DNA of 7,511 nucleotides from an uncultured Collinsella sp. (GTDB lineage Bacteria > Actinomycetota > Coriobacteriia > Coriobacteriales > Coriobacteriaceae). The notes below the pieces were generated by a model that made no database searches, was not told the DNA's origin, and was given only the letters and a program-made list of their open reading frames with translations. The position numbers and the translations under genes were made by a program. This document shows positions 1 through 5,765 of the stretch, in pieces. Position 1 is the first letter of the stretch. Each line of letters begins with the position of its first letter. The stretch spans positions 1-7,511 of the forward strand of contig CAUBWQ010000036.1 in NCBI GenBank assembly GCA_958439775.1. The letters are read 5' to 3'.

Positions 1-1
1 T

Positions 2-808
2 GGCTTTATGTGGGAGTGCCCGGGATACCTTGAGCTCGAGGCGGATGGCGGTGTACCGGCAAGGTTTCTGTCTTTCTCTCCCCAGGGGCTCGAGGGCGGT
101 CGTTGGAACCGCGGCAACGTATACGCTGCTGGCTACATGCCTGTAACGGGCGACATCACCGGTGGTGACGGTGCCTATGAACTGGGCGAGTTCCGCCTGT
201 GGGATGCCGGTTTTGACTTCTATGCTCCGCAGGAGTTTACGTCCGAGGATGGTCGCCACATTTTGATCGGCTGGATGGGCATGCCCGATGCGCCGACCTA
301 TGGCAACGACCCCACTGTGGTGTGCGGCTGGCAGCACTGCATGACGGTGCCGCGTGAGCTTTCAGCCGGTGCTGGCGGCGTGGTACTGCAGCAGCCGGCG
401 CGCGAGATCGAGCGCCATTATGCCTCGGTGCGTGTGGGGGAGGGCTCGTTGGAGGTTGCCGGTGATACCTGCTTTGACGTTGTCGTTGACGGTGTCGACG
501 GCGCGTTTACCGTGACCGTTGATGGCGAGCTGAAGCTGGCGCTTGTGCCCGCTGGGGACGAACTGCCCTCGCGCTTTGAGATGCGATTTACCGATGAGGG
601 TCGCGCTTCTGCCGGCTGCGGTCGTACCATGCGCTGGGAGCCCATCGACGAGGTTCGTAATGTGCGCATTGTTGGTGATGTCTCGTCGGTTGAGGTGTTT
701 GTGAACGATGGTGCGCTCGTGTTTTCGACGCGCATCTATCCCGAGGCCTATGGCGTGACCGTTGACGCTCCGGGTGCGAGCGTGAACTATCACACGCTCA
801 ACATCTAG
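2..808 (+). CDS. Glycoside hydrolase family 32 protein, C-terminal part (sucrose-6-phosphate hydrolase / beta-fructofuranosidase type)
   Basis: The gene is cut by the left edge, so the N-terminus with the nucleophile motif (WMNDPNG type) and the RDP motif is not visible; 268 residues remain. The first visible residues contain MWECPGY, which carries the conserved GH32 glutamate (bases 14-16) that acts as acid/base catalyst. About 65 residues later comes FDFYAPQEF followed by GRHILIGWMG, another GH32 signature from the end of the five-bladed propeller. The C-terminal half is the family's beta-sandwich, with SVEVFVNDGALVFSTRIYP near the end. No signal peptide can be judged. The family hydrolyses beta-fructosides; a cytoplasmic enzyme of this length usually splits sucrose-6-phosphate after PTS uptake, but sucrose-6-phosphate hydrolase, invertase and fructanase cannot be told apart here. 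It ends in TAG, followed by a hairpin terminator. The family call is firm; the exact substrate is inferred. Confidence 0.9.
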   Translation, partial: GFMWECPGYLELEADGGVPARFLSFSPQGLEGGRWNRGNVYAAGYMPVTGDITGGDGAYELGEFRLWDAGFDFYAPQEFTSEDGRHILIGWMGMPDAPTYGNDPTVVCGWQHCMTVPRELSAGAGGVVLQQPAREIERHYASVRVGEGSLEVAGDTCFDVVVDGVDGAFTVTVDGELKLALVPAGDELPSRFEMRFTDEGRASAGCGRTMRWEPIDEVRNVRIVGDVSSVEVFVNDGALVFSTRIYPEAYGVTVDAPGASVNYHTLNI

Positions 809-830
809 GCGTTTCGTCGCATATCGGCGC

Positions 831-836
831 TATACT
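831..836 (+). promoter_or_regulatory. Possible -10 box (TATACT) between the GH32 gene and the PLP-fold gene
   Basis: TATACT matches the sigma-70 -10 consensus at five of six positions and lies 22 bases after the GH32 stop codon. No good -35 hexamer lies 16-18 bases upstream. If active, transcription would begin around 843, so the hairpin at 847-877 would be the very start of the mRNA of the next gene. It may be a chance match. Confidence 0.3.
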
Positions 837-846
837 GCAGCCGTTG

Positions 847-882
847 CCCACGATGAGGGGAACACCCGCATCGTGGGTTTTT
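847..882 (+). terminator. Rho-independent terminator after the GH32 gene
   Basis: CCCACGATG (847-855) pairs perfectly with CATCGTGGG (869-877), a 9-bp stem. The 13-base loop can form a further GGG/CCC stem around AACA. Five T residues follow (878-882). This is a classical intrinsic terminator shape, 38 bases after the GH32 stop. It also lies only 27 bases upstream of the next gene's preferred start, so it could act as a leader hairpin for that gene. Confidence 0.75.
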
Positions 883-904
883 GCTTATGAAGGGGCGATG
901 CCTT

Positions 905-1897
905 GTGGATGTACAGCAGCTAGAAGAGGCCTGGGCTGTAAGGACCGGCGCGCGTGGGGCGCGTCTTGTTGCGGCCCCGCATGTGCCGGCGGCTCTGTCG
1001 CTGCTGGGTATTGTGCGTCCCGGTGACCGCCTGGTGGCCTTTGCGGACGACTTTGTCGATGCGTTTGCGCGCGGCTTTGATGGCTGCGATGTCGCGCTGG
1101 TGGGCTCGGGGTCCGCCGATGCGTTTGCTGCCGCGTCCGAGGGCTTTGATGCTTCGTTTGATGCCGAGGGGTCGCACCTGTGGTGGTTTGTTAACTCAAT
1201 CGGTGGCTTTGGTCTGCGTGTGCCCGATCTGCGCGCTCTGGGCCGCGCTGCTCGTGAGGCCCACGCGCTGTTTGTAGTGGATAACACGGTGGCGTCGGCT
1301 TTTGGCTGCGATTCGCTGCGGCTGGGTGCTGTGCTGTCGCTTGAGGCACTCGATCGCGTGTGCGCCGGCAAGGCTCCGCGCAAACTCGTTGCCGCTTCGG
1401 TGGCGCGCTCGCAGCTCAAACGCCATCATGTGGATGCTGCTGCCGAGTGCGCGCATGCCCTGCTTGAGGGCTGTGGCTTGGCCAAGCTTGATTTGCCTGC
1501 TGACGAGGCCGCTGTGCTGGATCGCGGGCTGGACTCGCTCGATGTCCGCATGCAGGCACATTTCGACCGCGCACGTGCGCTGGCCGAGTATCTGGCCGCC
1601 AACGAGATGGTGCGCAACGTGCGCTTTCCCGGACTGAGCTCGCATCCCGACCATGCGGTTGCAACGGGAATCCTCGAGCATGGTTTTGGCCCGGCAGTTG
1701 AATTTGACCTTATCGAGCGTAGCGCGGGAGAGCTGTTCGACGCTTTGCCGGGGGAGTTTCGCACATCGCCTGCCGGCGGCGCAACGACGCGTCTTTCGGC
1801 CCCACGTGGCAAACAGGGGAGCACCGTCCGCCTCTTCGCCGGCACCGACGACCCCTTGATCGTGGCCGCCACCCTAGATAATGCCCTCCGCAACTAG
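905..1897 (+). CDS. Divergent Cys/Met-metabolism PLP-fold protein lacking the catalytic lysine (possible pseudoenzyme)
   Basis: I chose GTG 905 because AAGGGG (890-895) lies nine bases upstream. The in-frame ATG 887 and TTG 881 have no ribosome binding site and overlap or abut the terminator. The 330-residue product follows the cystathionine gamma-synthase/lyase fold: PGDRLV near residue 39, VVDNT at 124-128 (Asp126 normally contacts the PLP pyridine nitrogen), DRGLDSLDVRMQAHFDRA as the usual RGL-TL-R-H segment, FPGLSSHPDH, and TVRLFAGTDD with the carboxylate-binding arginine. In an ungapped alignment from LRLGA, the position of the Schiff-base lysine (S-x-T-K-Y in active enzymes) is Arg151. 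The phosphate-binding Ser-Gly is replaced by Ala-Pro and the ring-stacking Tyr by Phe. About 50 N-terminal residues, including the RYGNPT-type arm that reaches the neighbouring active site, are absent; normal length is about 390. The reading frame is otherwise intact, so it looks like a maintained non-PLP or non-catalytic protein rather than a decayed gene. Function unknown. It is Ala-rich and less codon-biased than guaB or leuS. Confidence 0.75.
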   Translation: MDVQQLEEAWAVRTGARGARLVAAPHVPAALSLLGIVRPGDRLVAFADDFVDAFARGFDGCDVALVGSGSADAFAAASEGFDASFDAEGSHLWWFVNSIGGFGLRVPDLRALGRAAREAHALFVVDNTVASAFGCDSLRLGAVLSLEALDRVCAGKAPRKLVAASVARSQLKRHHVDAAAECAHALLEGCGLAKLDLPADEAAVLDRGLDSLDVRMQAHFDRARALAEYLAANEMVRNVRFPGLSSHPDHAVATGILEHGFGPAVEFDLIERSAGELFDALPGEFRTSPAGGATTRLSAPRGKQGSTVRLFAGTDDPLIVAATLDNALRN

Positions 1898-1915
1898 CTA
1901 AATCATCCTCGACTT

Positions 1916-1990
1916 CATAAGTTGCGGTGAAATAGGGATTGATTTACGGCTTTAACCGCATAAACAGTCCCTATTTCACCGCAACTTATG
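1916..1990. repeat. 75-bp near-perfect palindrome between convergent genes
   Basis: The outer arms 1916-1938 and 1968-1990 are exact reverse complements over 23 bases; the left arm begins CATAAGTTGCGG and the right ends CCGCAACTTATG. The 29-base centre pairs further (TTTACGG at 1943-1949 with CCG at 1956-1958 and TAAA at 1961-1964). No T-run follows on either strand, so it is not a classical intrinsic terminator, although it lies between convergent genes. The shape resembles dispersed palindromic elements (REP-like or MITE-like). Whether it recurs in the genome cannot be seen here. Confidence 0.85.
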
Positions 1991-2030
1991 AGAAGGGGTT
2001 GTGTGGCTATAAGGCCCCGTCCTAAATTGG

Positions 2031-2375
2031 CTATTCTTTTATGCTGGCGATGAGGGCGTCGGCTTTGGTGGCGATGACGTTGTTGATGTCGGCCTGCAGC
2101 TCCTCGTAGACCGCTATGGCTCGCTCGCCGGCGGGGGTGAGGGTGGATCCGCGGGCGCCGTCGCGCTCGATGAGCTTGCAGCCCAGCTGGCCTTCGGCCT
2201 CGTTTACGATGCGCCAGGCCTTGGAATACGCCATGCCCATGCTTTTGGCGGCCCGGTTGAGCGAGTGTTCGCGGGCAATCCCCTGCAGCAGTAAGACGCA
2301 GCCGTGGCCGAACACGCCCGGCAGATCTTTGTCGCACGCTTGAATGACCAACTTTGCCGTCGTCTTGTACTCCAT
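2031..2375 (-). CDS. Small ModE-type (LysR-like winged HTH) DNA-binding protein
   Basis: The 114-residue product consists of one winged helix-turn-helix domain of the ModE N-terminal / LysR type. LNRAAKSMGMAYSKAWRIVN (residues 39-58) matches the recognition-helix pattern of ModE-like regulators (AA--MGMSY--AW--V). GCKLIERDGARGSTLTPAG (65-83) is the wing, followed by a C-terminal helix. The molybdate-binding (molbindin) domains of full ModE are absent, so the ligand, if any, is unknown. ATG at 2375-2373 is preferred because GGGGAGA lies ten bases upstream; GTG at 2384 would add three residues but leaves one base between that motif and the start codon. The gene is convergent with the PLP-fold gene and divergent from guaB. 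Stand-alone proteins of this kind often regulate molybdate, tungstate or metal-related genes in anaerobes, but nothing nearby names its target. Confidence 0.85.
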   Translation of the reverse strand: MEYKTTAKLVIQACDKDLPGVFGHGCVLLLQGIAREHSLNRAAKSMGMAYSKAWRIVNEAEGQLGCKLIERDGARGSTLTPAGERAIAVYEELQADINNVIATKADALIASIKE

Positions 2376-2400
2376 GTGCTCCACGTCTCCCCGCTAAAGT

Positions 2401-2415
2401 GTTTGCTGGGCAAAC
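2401..2415. promoter_or_regulatory. Perfect palindrome upstream of the ModE-type gene (possible operator)
   Basis: GTTTGC-TGG-GCAAAC is a perfect 6-bp inverted repeat with a 3-base spacer. It lies 25 bases upstream of the regulator's ATG, within its probable leader, and could be an autoregulatory site. This is inferred from position and symmetry only. Confidence 0.35.
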
Positions 2416-2459
2416 GCAAAGCCTGCGTCAAACCCTCGTGTGCTCTTCTTAAAACATGC

Positions 2460-2468
2460 ATTGTAGCA
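2460..2468 (-). promoter_or_regulatory. Extended -10 promoter candidate for the ModE-type gene
   Basis: On the minus strand this reads TGC-TACAAT, an extended -10 (TGn) plus a hexamer matching TATAAT at five of six positions. The -35 region is weak, as is usual for extended -10 promoters. The predicted leader to ATG 2375 is about 75 nt. It overlaps the -35 candidate of the guaB promoter on the opposite strand. Confidence 0.45.
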
Positions 2469-2489
2469 GTCAAAGTGCGTTAAGATACT
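2461..2489 (+). promoter_or_regulatory. Candidate sigma-70 promoter for guaB
   Basis: TTGTAG (2461-2466) and GATACT (2484-2489) are separated by exactly 17 bases and match the -35 and -10 consensus at three and four of six positions. The predicted start near 2496 gives a 73-nt leader for guaB. The match is moderate and the call depends on spacing and position. Confidence 0.4.
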
Positions 2490-2490
2490 T

Positions 2491-2522
2491 CCCCAGTATT
2501 GGGCGCCCAAGGTTGGGCTGGG
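2491..2522 (+). promoter_or_regulatory. Overlapping inverted repeats in the guaB leader
   Basis: TTGGGC (2499-2504), GCCCAA (2505-2510) and TTGGGC again (2513-2518) overlap, so GCCCAA can pair with either copy. CCCAG (2492-2496) can also pair with CTGGG (2518-2522). A further palindrome CGACCGGTCG lies at 2541-2550. These could be an operator at the transcription start or a small leader structure. No known purine riboswitch core was recognised. Confidence 0.35.
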
Positions 2523-2568
2523 TCCTACGAGGCCTGCAGCCGACCGGTCGCATGGAAAAAGGAGAAAC

Positions 2569-4080
2569 ATGGCTACGTTCTTTCCCGGTGAGTCCCACAC
2601 GTTTTCGGAGTATCTGCTGGTCCCTGGTTACTCGTCCTCGCAGTGCATCCCCAACAACGTCTCTCTTAAGACGCCGCTAACCCGCTTTAAGCGCGGTGAG
2701 AAGCCGGCAATCACCCTGAACATCCCCATGGTTTCCGCCATCATGCAGTCCGTCTCGGGCGTCGACATGGGTGTCGCGCTCGCTACCGAGGGTGGCCTGT
2801 CCTTCATTTACGGTTCCCAGAGCGCCGAGTCCGAGGCCGCTATGGTCAAGGCCGTCAAGGATCACAAGGCTGGCTTCGTTCAGTCCGATTCCACGCTGAC
2901 CCCCGACATGACCATGGAGCAGGTCATCGAGCTCAAGGAGAAGACCGGTCACTCCACCATGCCGGTTACCGACGACGGCACTCCCAAGGGTAAGCTCCTG
3001 GGCATCGTTACCAGTCGTGACTATCGCCCCAGTCGCGATGACCACCAGACGAAGGTCTCCGAGTTCATGACTCCGCGTGAGCAGCTCATCGTGGGCGATA
3101 AGAACATCAGCCTCAAGGTTGCCAACGACGTCATCTGGGACAACAAGCTCAACGCTCTGCCCATCGTCGACGACAACGATCACCTCATGGGCATTGTCTT
3201 CCGCAAGGACTACGACAGCCACAAGACCAACCCCAACGAGCTGCTCGACGGCGATAAGCGCTACATGGTCGGCGCCGGTATCAACACCCGCGACTATGCC
3301 GAGCGCGTGCCGCTGCTCATCGAGGCCGGTGCCGATGTCCTGTGCATCGACTCTTCTGAGGGCTTCAGCGAGTGGCAGAAGCGCACCATCGAGTGGATTC
3401 GCGCCAACTACGGCGAGGACGTCAAGGTCGGCGCCGGTAACGTCGTCGACGCCGAGGGCTTCCGCTTTTTGGCCGACTGCGGTGCCGACTTCATCAAGGT
3501 CGGTATCGGCGGCGGCTCCATCTGCATTACCCGCGAGACCAAGGGTATCGGCCGCGGCCAGGCCACCGCGCTGATTGACGTCTGCCGCGCTCGTGACGAG
3601 TACTACGAGGAGACCGGTGTTTACGTGCCCGTGTGCTCCGACGGCGGTATCGTCTACGACTACCACATGACACTCGCCCTTGCCATGGGTGCAGACTTTA
3701 TGATGCTGGGCCGTTACTTCGCCCGCTTTGACGAGAGCCCGACCGAGCGCGTCAACGTCAATGGCCAGTACATGAAGGAGTACTGGGGCGAGGGTTCTGC
3801 GCGTGCCCGCAACTGGCAGCGCTACGACCTGGGCGGTGCCGCGAAGCTCAGCTTCGTCGAGGGCGTCGACTCCTACGTTCCCTACGCCGGTTCCCTCAAG
3901 GACGGCGTGGGCGGCACGCTCTACAAGGTCAAGTCCACGATGTGCAACTGCGGTGCCCTCTCGATCCCCGAGCTCCAGGAAAAGGCACGCCTAACGCTGG
4001 TCAGCTCCACCTCCATCGTCGAAGGCGGCGCCCACGATGTAGTCGTGAAAGACTCTCAGCAAAGCGTCAGCTACCGCTAA
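2569..4080 (+). CDS. guaB: IMP dehydrogenase
   Basis: The enzyme oxidises IMP to XMP with NAD+, the committed cytoplasmic step of GTP synthesis. The start ATG 2569 has AAGGAG (2559-2564) four bases upstream. The 503-residue product has the catalytic TIM barrel interrupted by a Bateman module of two CBS domains at about 108-220 (GIVTSRDY at 145-152 and GIVFRKDY at 208-215 end each repeat). Catalytic residues are visible: Asp261 (CIDSSEG), the Cys loop [17 protein letters not shown] with nucleophile Cys319, and the mobile flap WQRYD with Arg418-Tyr419. These numbers, the 503-residue length and the C-terminus ([24 protein letters not shown]) correspond to the T. foetus enzyme as I remember it, and differ from the 480-490-residue E. 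coli/Bacillus type. Lys310 and Glu431, linked in T. foetus to mycophenolic acid insensitivity, are also present. It appears to be transcribed alone, with a terminator after the stop. Codon use is strongly biased, as expected for high expression. Confidence 0.97.
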   Translation: MATFFPGESHTFSEYLLVPGYSSSQCIPNNVSLKTPLTRFKRGEKPAITLNIPMVSAIMQSVSGVDMGVALATEGGLSFIYGSQSAESEAAMVKAVKDHKAGFVQSDSTLTPDMTMEQVIELKEKTGHSTMPVTDDGTPKGKLLGIVTSRDYRPSRDDHQTKVSEFMTPREQLIVGDKNISLKVANDVIWDNKLNALPIVDDNDHLMGIVFRKDYDSHKTNPNELLDGDKRYMVGAGINTRDYAERVPLLIEAGADVLCIDSSEGFSEWQKRTIEWIRANYGEDVKVGAGNVVDAEGFRFLADCGADFIKVGIGGGSICITRETKGIGRGQATALIDVCRARDEYYEETGVYVPVCSDGGIVYDYHMTLALAMGADFMMLGRYFARFDESPTERVNVNGQYMKEYWGEGSARARNWQRYDLGGAAKLSFVEGVDSYVPYAGSLKDGVGGTLYKVKSTMCNCGALSIPELQEKARLTLVSSTSIVEGGAHDVVVKDSQQSVSYR

Positions 4081-4123
4081 GCGGCTTTCCCAAGCACCGC
4101 ACCTTGCCGTTCAAACCGTCGCT

Positions 4124-4141
4124 CGCGTACCAAAGTACGCG
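4124..4141. other. Short perfect hairpin downstream of guaB
   Basis: CGCGTAC (4124-4130) and GTACGCG (4135-4141) form a 7-bp stem with loop CAAA, flanked on both sides by GTCGCT. No T-run follows. It lies 44 bases after the guaB stop and may stabilise the mRNA end; the rest of 4081-4170 shows no gene or clear site. Confidence 0.4.
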
Positions 4142-4174
4142 TCGCTCCTCTTTCGGCCCAATCTGCGGCACTTG

Positions 4175-4203
4175 GAAAACCCGTTCGTGCTAGAACGGTT
4201 TTC
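4175..4203 (+). terminator. Probable guaB terminator
   Basis: GAAAACCCGTTC (4175-4186) pairs with GAACGGTTTTC (4193-4203) with one bulged C and loop GTGCTA. The A-tract on the left and the TTTT run on the right are the layout of an intrinsic, potentially bidirectional, terminator. It lies 95 bases after the guaB stop. Confidence 0.6.
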
Positions 4204-4239
4204 AGACAAAGGTTGATTTCCAACCACGTTATTTAGATA

Positions 4240-4274
4240 AAGCGAGATGCCTGCAAGTCGCAGGCATCTCGCTT
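4240..4274. terminator. Strong 15-bp hairpin, terminator-like
   Basis: AAGCGAGATGCCTGC (4240-4254) and GCAGGCATCTCGCTT (4260-4274) are perfect complements around loop AAGTC. The following sequence is only moderately T-rich (GTCGTATTTGC), so it may be a second terminator for guaB or an insulating structure. It ends nine bases before the leuS promoter candidate. Confidence 0.6.
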
Positions 4275-4282
4275 GTCGTATT

Positions 4283-4291
4283 TGCTATTAT
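4283..4291 (+). promoter_or_regulatory. Extended -10 promoter candidate for leuS
   Basis: TGC-TATTAT is an extended -10 element with a five-of-six match to TATAAT. No good -35 lies at the right distance because that position falls inside the preceding hairpin. The predicted start near 4298 gives a leader of about 150 nt, almost all of it taken up by one long inverted repeat. Confidence 0.45.
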
Positions 4292-4309
4292 CATGCGAGT
4301 CAACCTTAG

Positions 4310-4426
4310 GGTCGGGCGGCTTAGCTTTGTTCGCTACAAGTTCCGCACGCAAAGAAGAGCACTTAATGTGCTCTTCGTCTTGCGCAGGACTGTCCGCAGT
4401 AGCGAACAAAGCTAAGCCGACCGACC
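4310..4426 (+). repeat. Long inverted repeat forming the leuS leader
   Basis: Arms 4310-4337 and 4399-4426 are complementary at 27 of 28 positions (they share the segment CGGCTTAGCTTTGTTCGC and its complement). Inside, CGCAA (4348-4352) pairs with TTGCG (4380-4384), and GAAGAGCAC (4354-4362) pairs perfectly with GTGCTCTTC (4368-4376) around loop TTAAT. The whole 117 nt can fold as one tall hairpin ending 12 bases before the leuS Shine-Dalgarno. No T-box motif is present. It may be a mobile palindromic repeat, a leader regulatory structure, or both. Confidence 0.8.
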
Positions 4427-4438
4427 CCAGCTAAGATT

Positions 4439-4445
4439 AAAGGAG
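4439..4445 (+). promoter_or_regulatory. leuS ribosome binding site
   Basis: AAAGGAG lies five bases before ATG 4451 and fixes the leuS start. It is just outside the long leader hairpin. An AGCTAAG copy at 4429-4435 next to it could pair with CTTAGCT of the left arm (4320-4326) instead of the normal partner in the right arm. Confidence 0.75.
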
Positions 4446-4780
4446 CTGATATGTGCGATTGCACAGATCATAAGGACGAGATTCCTGTCTACGACGCGCA
4501 GGCCATTGAGTCCAGGTGGATGAAGGCCTGGGAGGACTCCAACCTCTTTGCCGTCGACACCGACGACAGTAAGCCCAAGAAGTACGTGCTCGAGATGTTC
4601 CCGTATCCGTCGGGCGACCTGCACATGGGCCACGCGCGCAACTATACCATCGGCGATGCCATGGCCCGTCAGGCCCGCATGCGCGGCTACGACGTGCTGC
4701 ACCCCATCGGCTTCGATGCCTTTGGCCTGCCTGCCGAGCACGCCGCTATTAAGCACAACACGCAGGCTGCCCCCTGGACG

Positions 4781-4783
4781 TAG
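4781..4783 (+). other. In-frame TAG in leuS
   Basis: The reading frame ...AAPWT-stop-KKMDQALATMKRMGFSYD continues as LeuRS on both sides of the TAG. E. coli LeuRS has Tyr at this position (WTY), so TAC or TAT to TAG by one base change is the simplest origin; Lys, Glu or Gln codons ending in AG are equally one step away. Confidence 0.9.
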
Positions 4784-5743
4784 AAGAAGATGGACCAGGC
4801 GCTCGCCACGATGAAGCGCATGGGCTTCTCCTACGATCTGGATCGCATGGTCAAGACCTGCAGCCCCGACTACTACCGTTGGGGTCAGTGGATCTTTGAG
4901 AAGATGTGGGAAAAGGGCCTGGTCTACCGCAAGAAGAACCCGGTCAACTGGTGCCCCACCTGCAAGACCGTTCTGGCCAACGAGCAGGTCACCGAGGGCA
5001 AGTGCTGGCGCTGCGGCACCGAGCCCGAGAAGCGCGACCTTGAGCAGTGGTACTACAAGATCACCGAGTACTCTCAGGAGCTGCTCGACGATCTGGAGCA
5101 GCTGGACGGCTGGCCCGAGCGCGTCAAGCAGATGCAGGCTAACTGGATCGGTCGCTCCGAGGGCGCCGAGGTCGACTTTACCCTGTGCGACAAGGATGGC
5201 GAGCCCATCGAGGGCGACGAGGGCAAGATCACTGTCTTCACCACGCGTGCCGATACCCTTTTTGGCGTCTCCTTCTTTGTCCTGGCTCCCGAGTACGCCG
5301 GCCTGCACGAGCTCGTCGAGGGCACGGAGTACGAGGAGGCCGTCACCAAGATCGTCGAGGACTCCAAGCATATCTCTGCCGTCGAGCGTGCCCAGGGCAC
5401 CCTCGAGAAGCACGGTGCCTTTACCGGCCGCTACGTGGTGAACCCGGTCAACGGCGAGAAGGTCCCCGTGTGGGTTGCCGATTATGTCGTTGCCGACTAC
5501 GGTACCGGTGCCGTCATGGCCGTTCCCTGTGGCGACCAGCGCGACTTTGAGTTTGCCCGTAAGTACGACCTGCCGATCGTGCCGATTATCCTGGACGATG
5601 ACGATCGCGCTGCCGTCGAGGCCGGCGGCGAGACCATCGATACCTTCCATGCCGAGACCGTCGACTGGGATTGCGCCCACGCTGCCGAGGGCACGCTCGT
5701 CCAGTCCGGCAAGTACACCGGCATGCGCGGCGGCAAGCACTCC

Positions 5744-5765
5744 GAGGGTGAGGCTGCGCGACTGG
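5744..5765 (+). other. Deletion junction / frameshift in leuS
   Basis: Upstream frame reads HSEGEAA up to about 5758; downstream frame reads [14 protein letters not shown] from 5751. E. coli and B. subtilis LeuRS, as I recall them, have some 17-20 residues between the equivalent points. About 50-60 bases are therefore missing, in a number that is not a multiple of three. The bases GAGGCTGC at the junction can be read as Glu-Ala-Ala upstream or Arg-Leu-Arg downstream, which suggests a short shared sequence at the breakpoint. Confidence 0.8.

Noticed and set aside
1916..1990. Ordinary intrinsic terminator for the convergent genes
   Set aside because: Neither strand has a T-run after the stem, and the symmetry is much longer than needed; kept as a repeat element instead.
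2677..3666. A 329-codon - strand ORF opposite guaB
   Set aside because: It is an antisense shadow of IMP dehydrogenase with the same low-complexity composition and no motif.
4293..4415. A 40-codon ORF (MRVNLRVGRLSF...) crossing the leuS leader, which might be a leucine leader peptide
   Set aside because: It has no Shine-Dalgarno, its ATG lies upstream of the predicted transcript start, it has only five scattered Leu codons, and it is Arg-rich because it reads through the inverted repeat.
4298..4450. T-box riboswitch upstream of leuS
   Set aside because: No T-box sequence (AGGGTGG-ACCGCG type) or specifier stem could be found; the leader is one simple inverted repeat.
4781..4783. Pyrrolysine or a general amber-to-sense reassignment at the leuS TAG
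   Set aside because: TAG ends most of the other genes here at the expected place, LeuRS has no known pyrrolysine, and a second, unrelated lesion in the same gene favours damage or sequence error.
5744..5765. Programmed +1 ribosomal frameshift in leuS
   Set aside because: A frameshift would keep the conserved linker before RLRDW; here about 17-19 residues are absent, so bases are missing.
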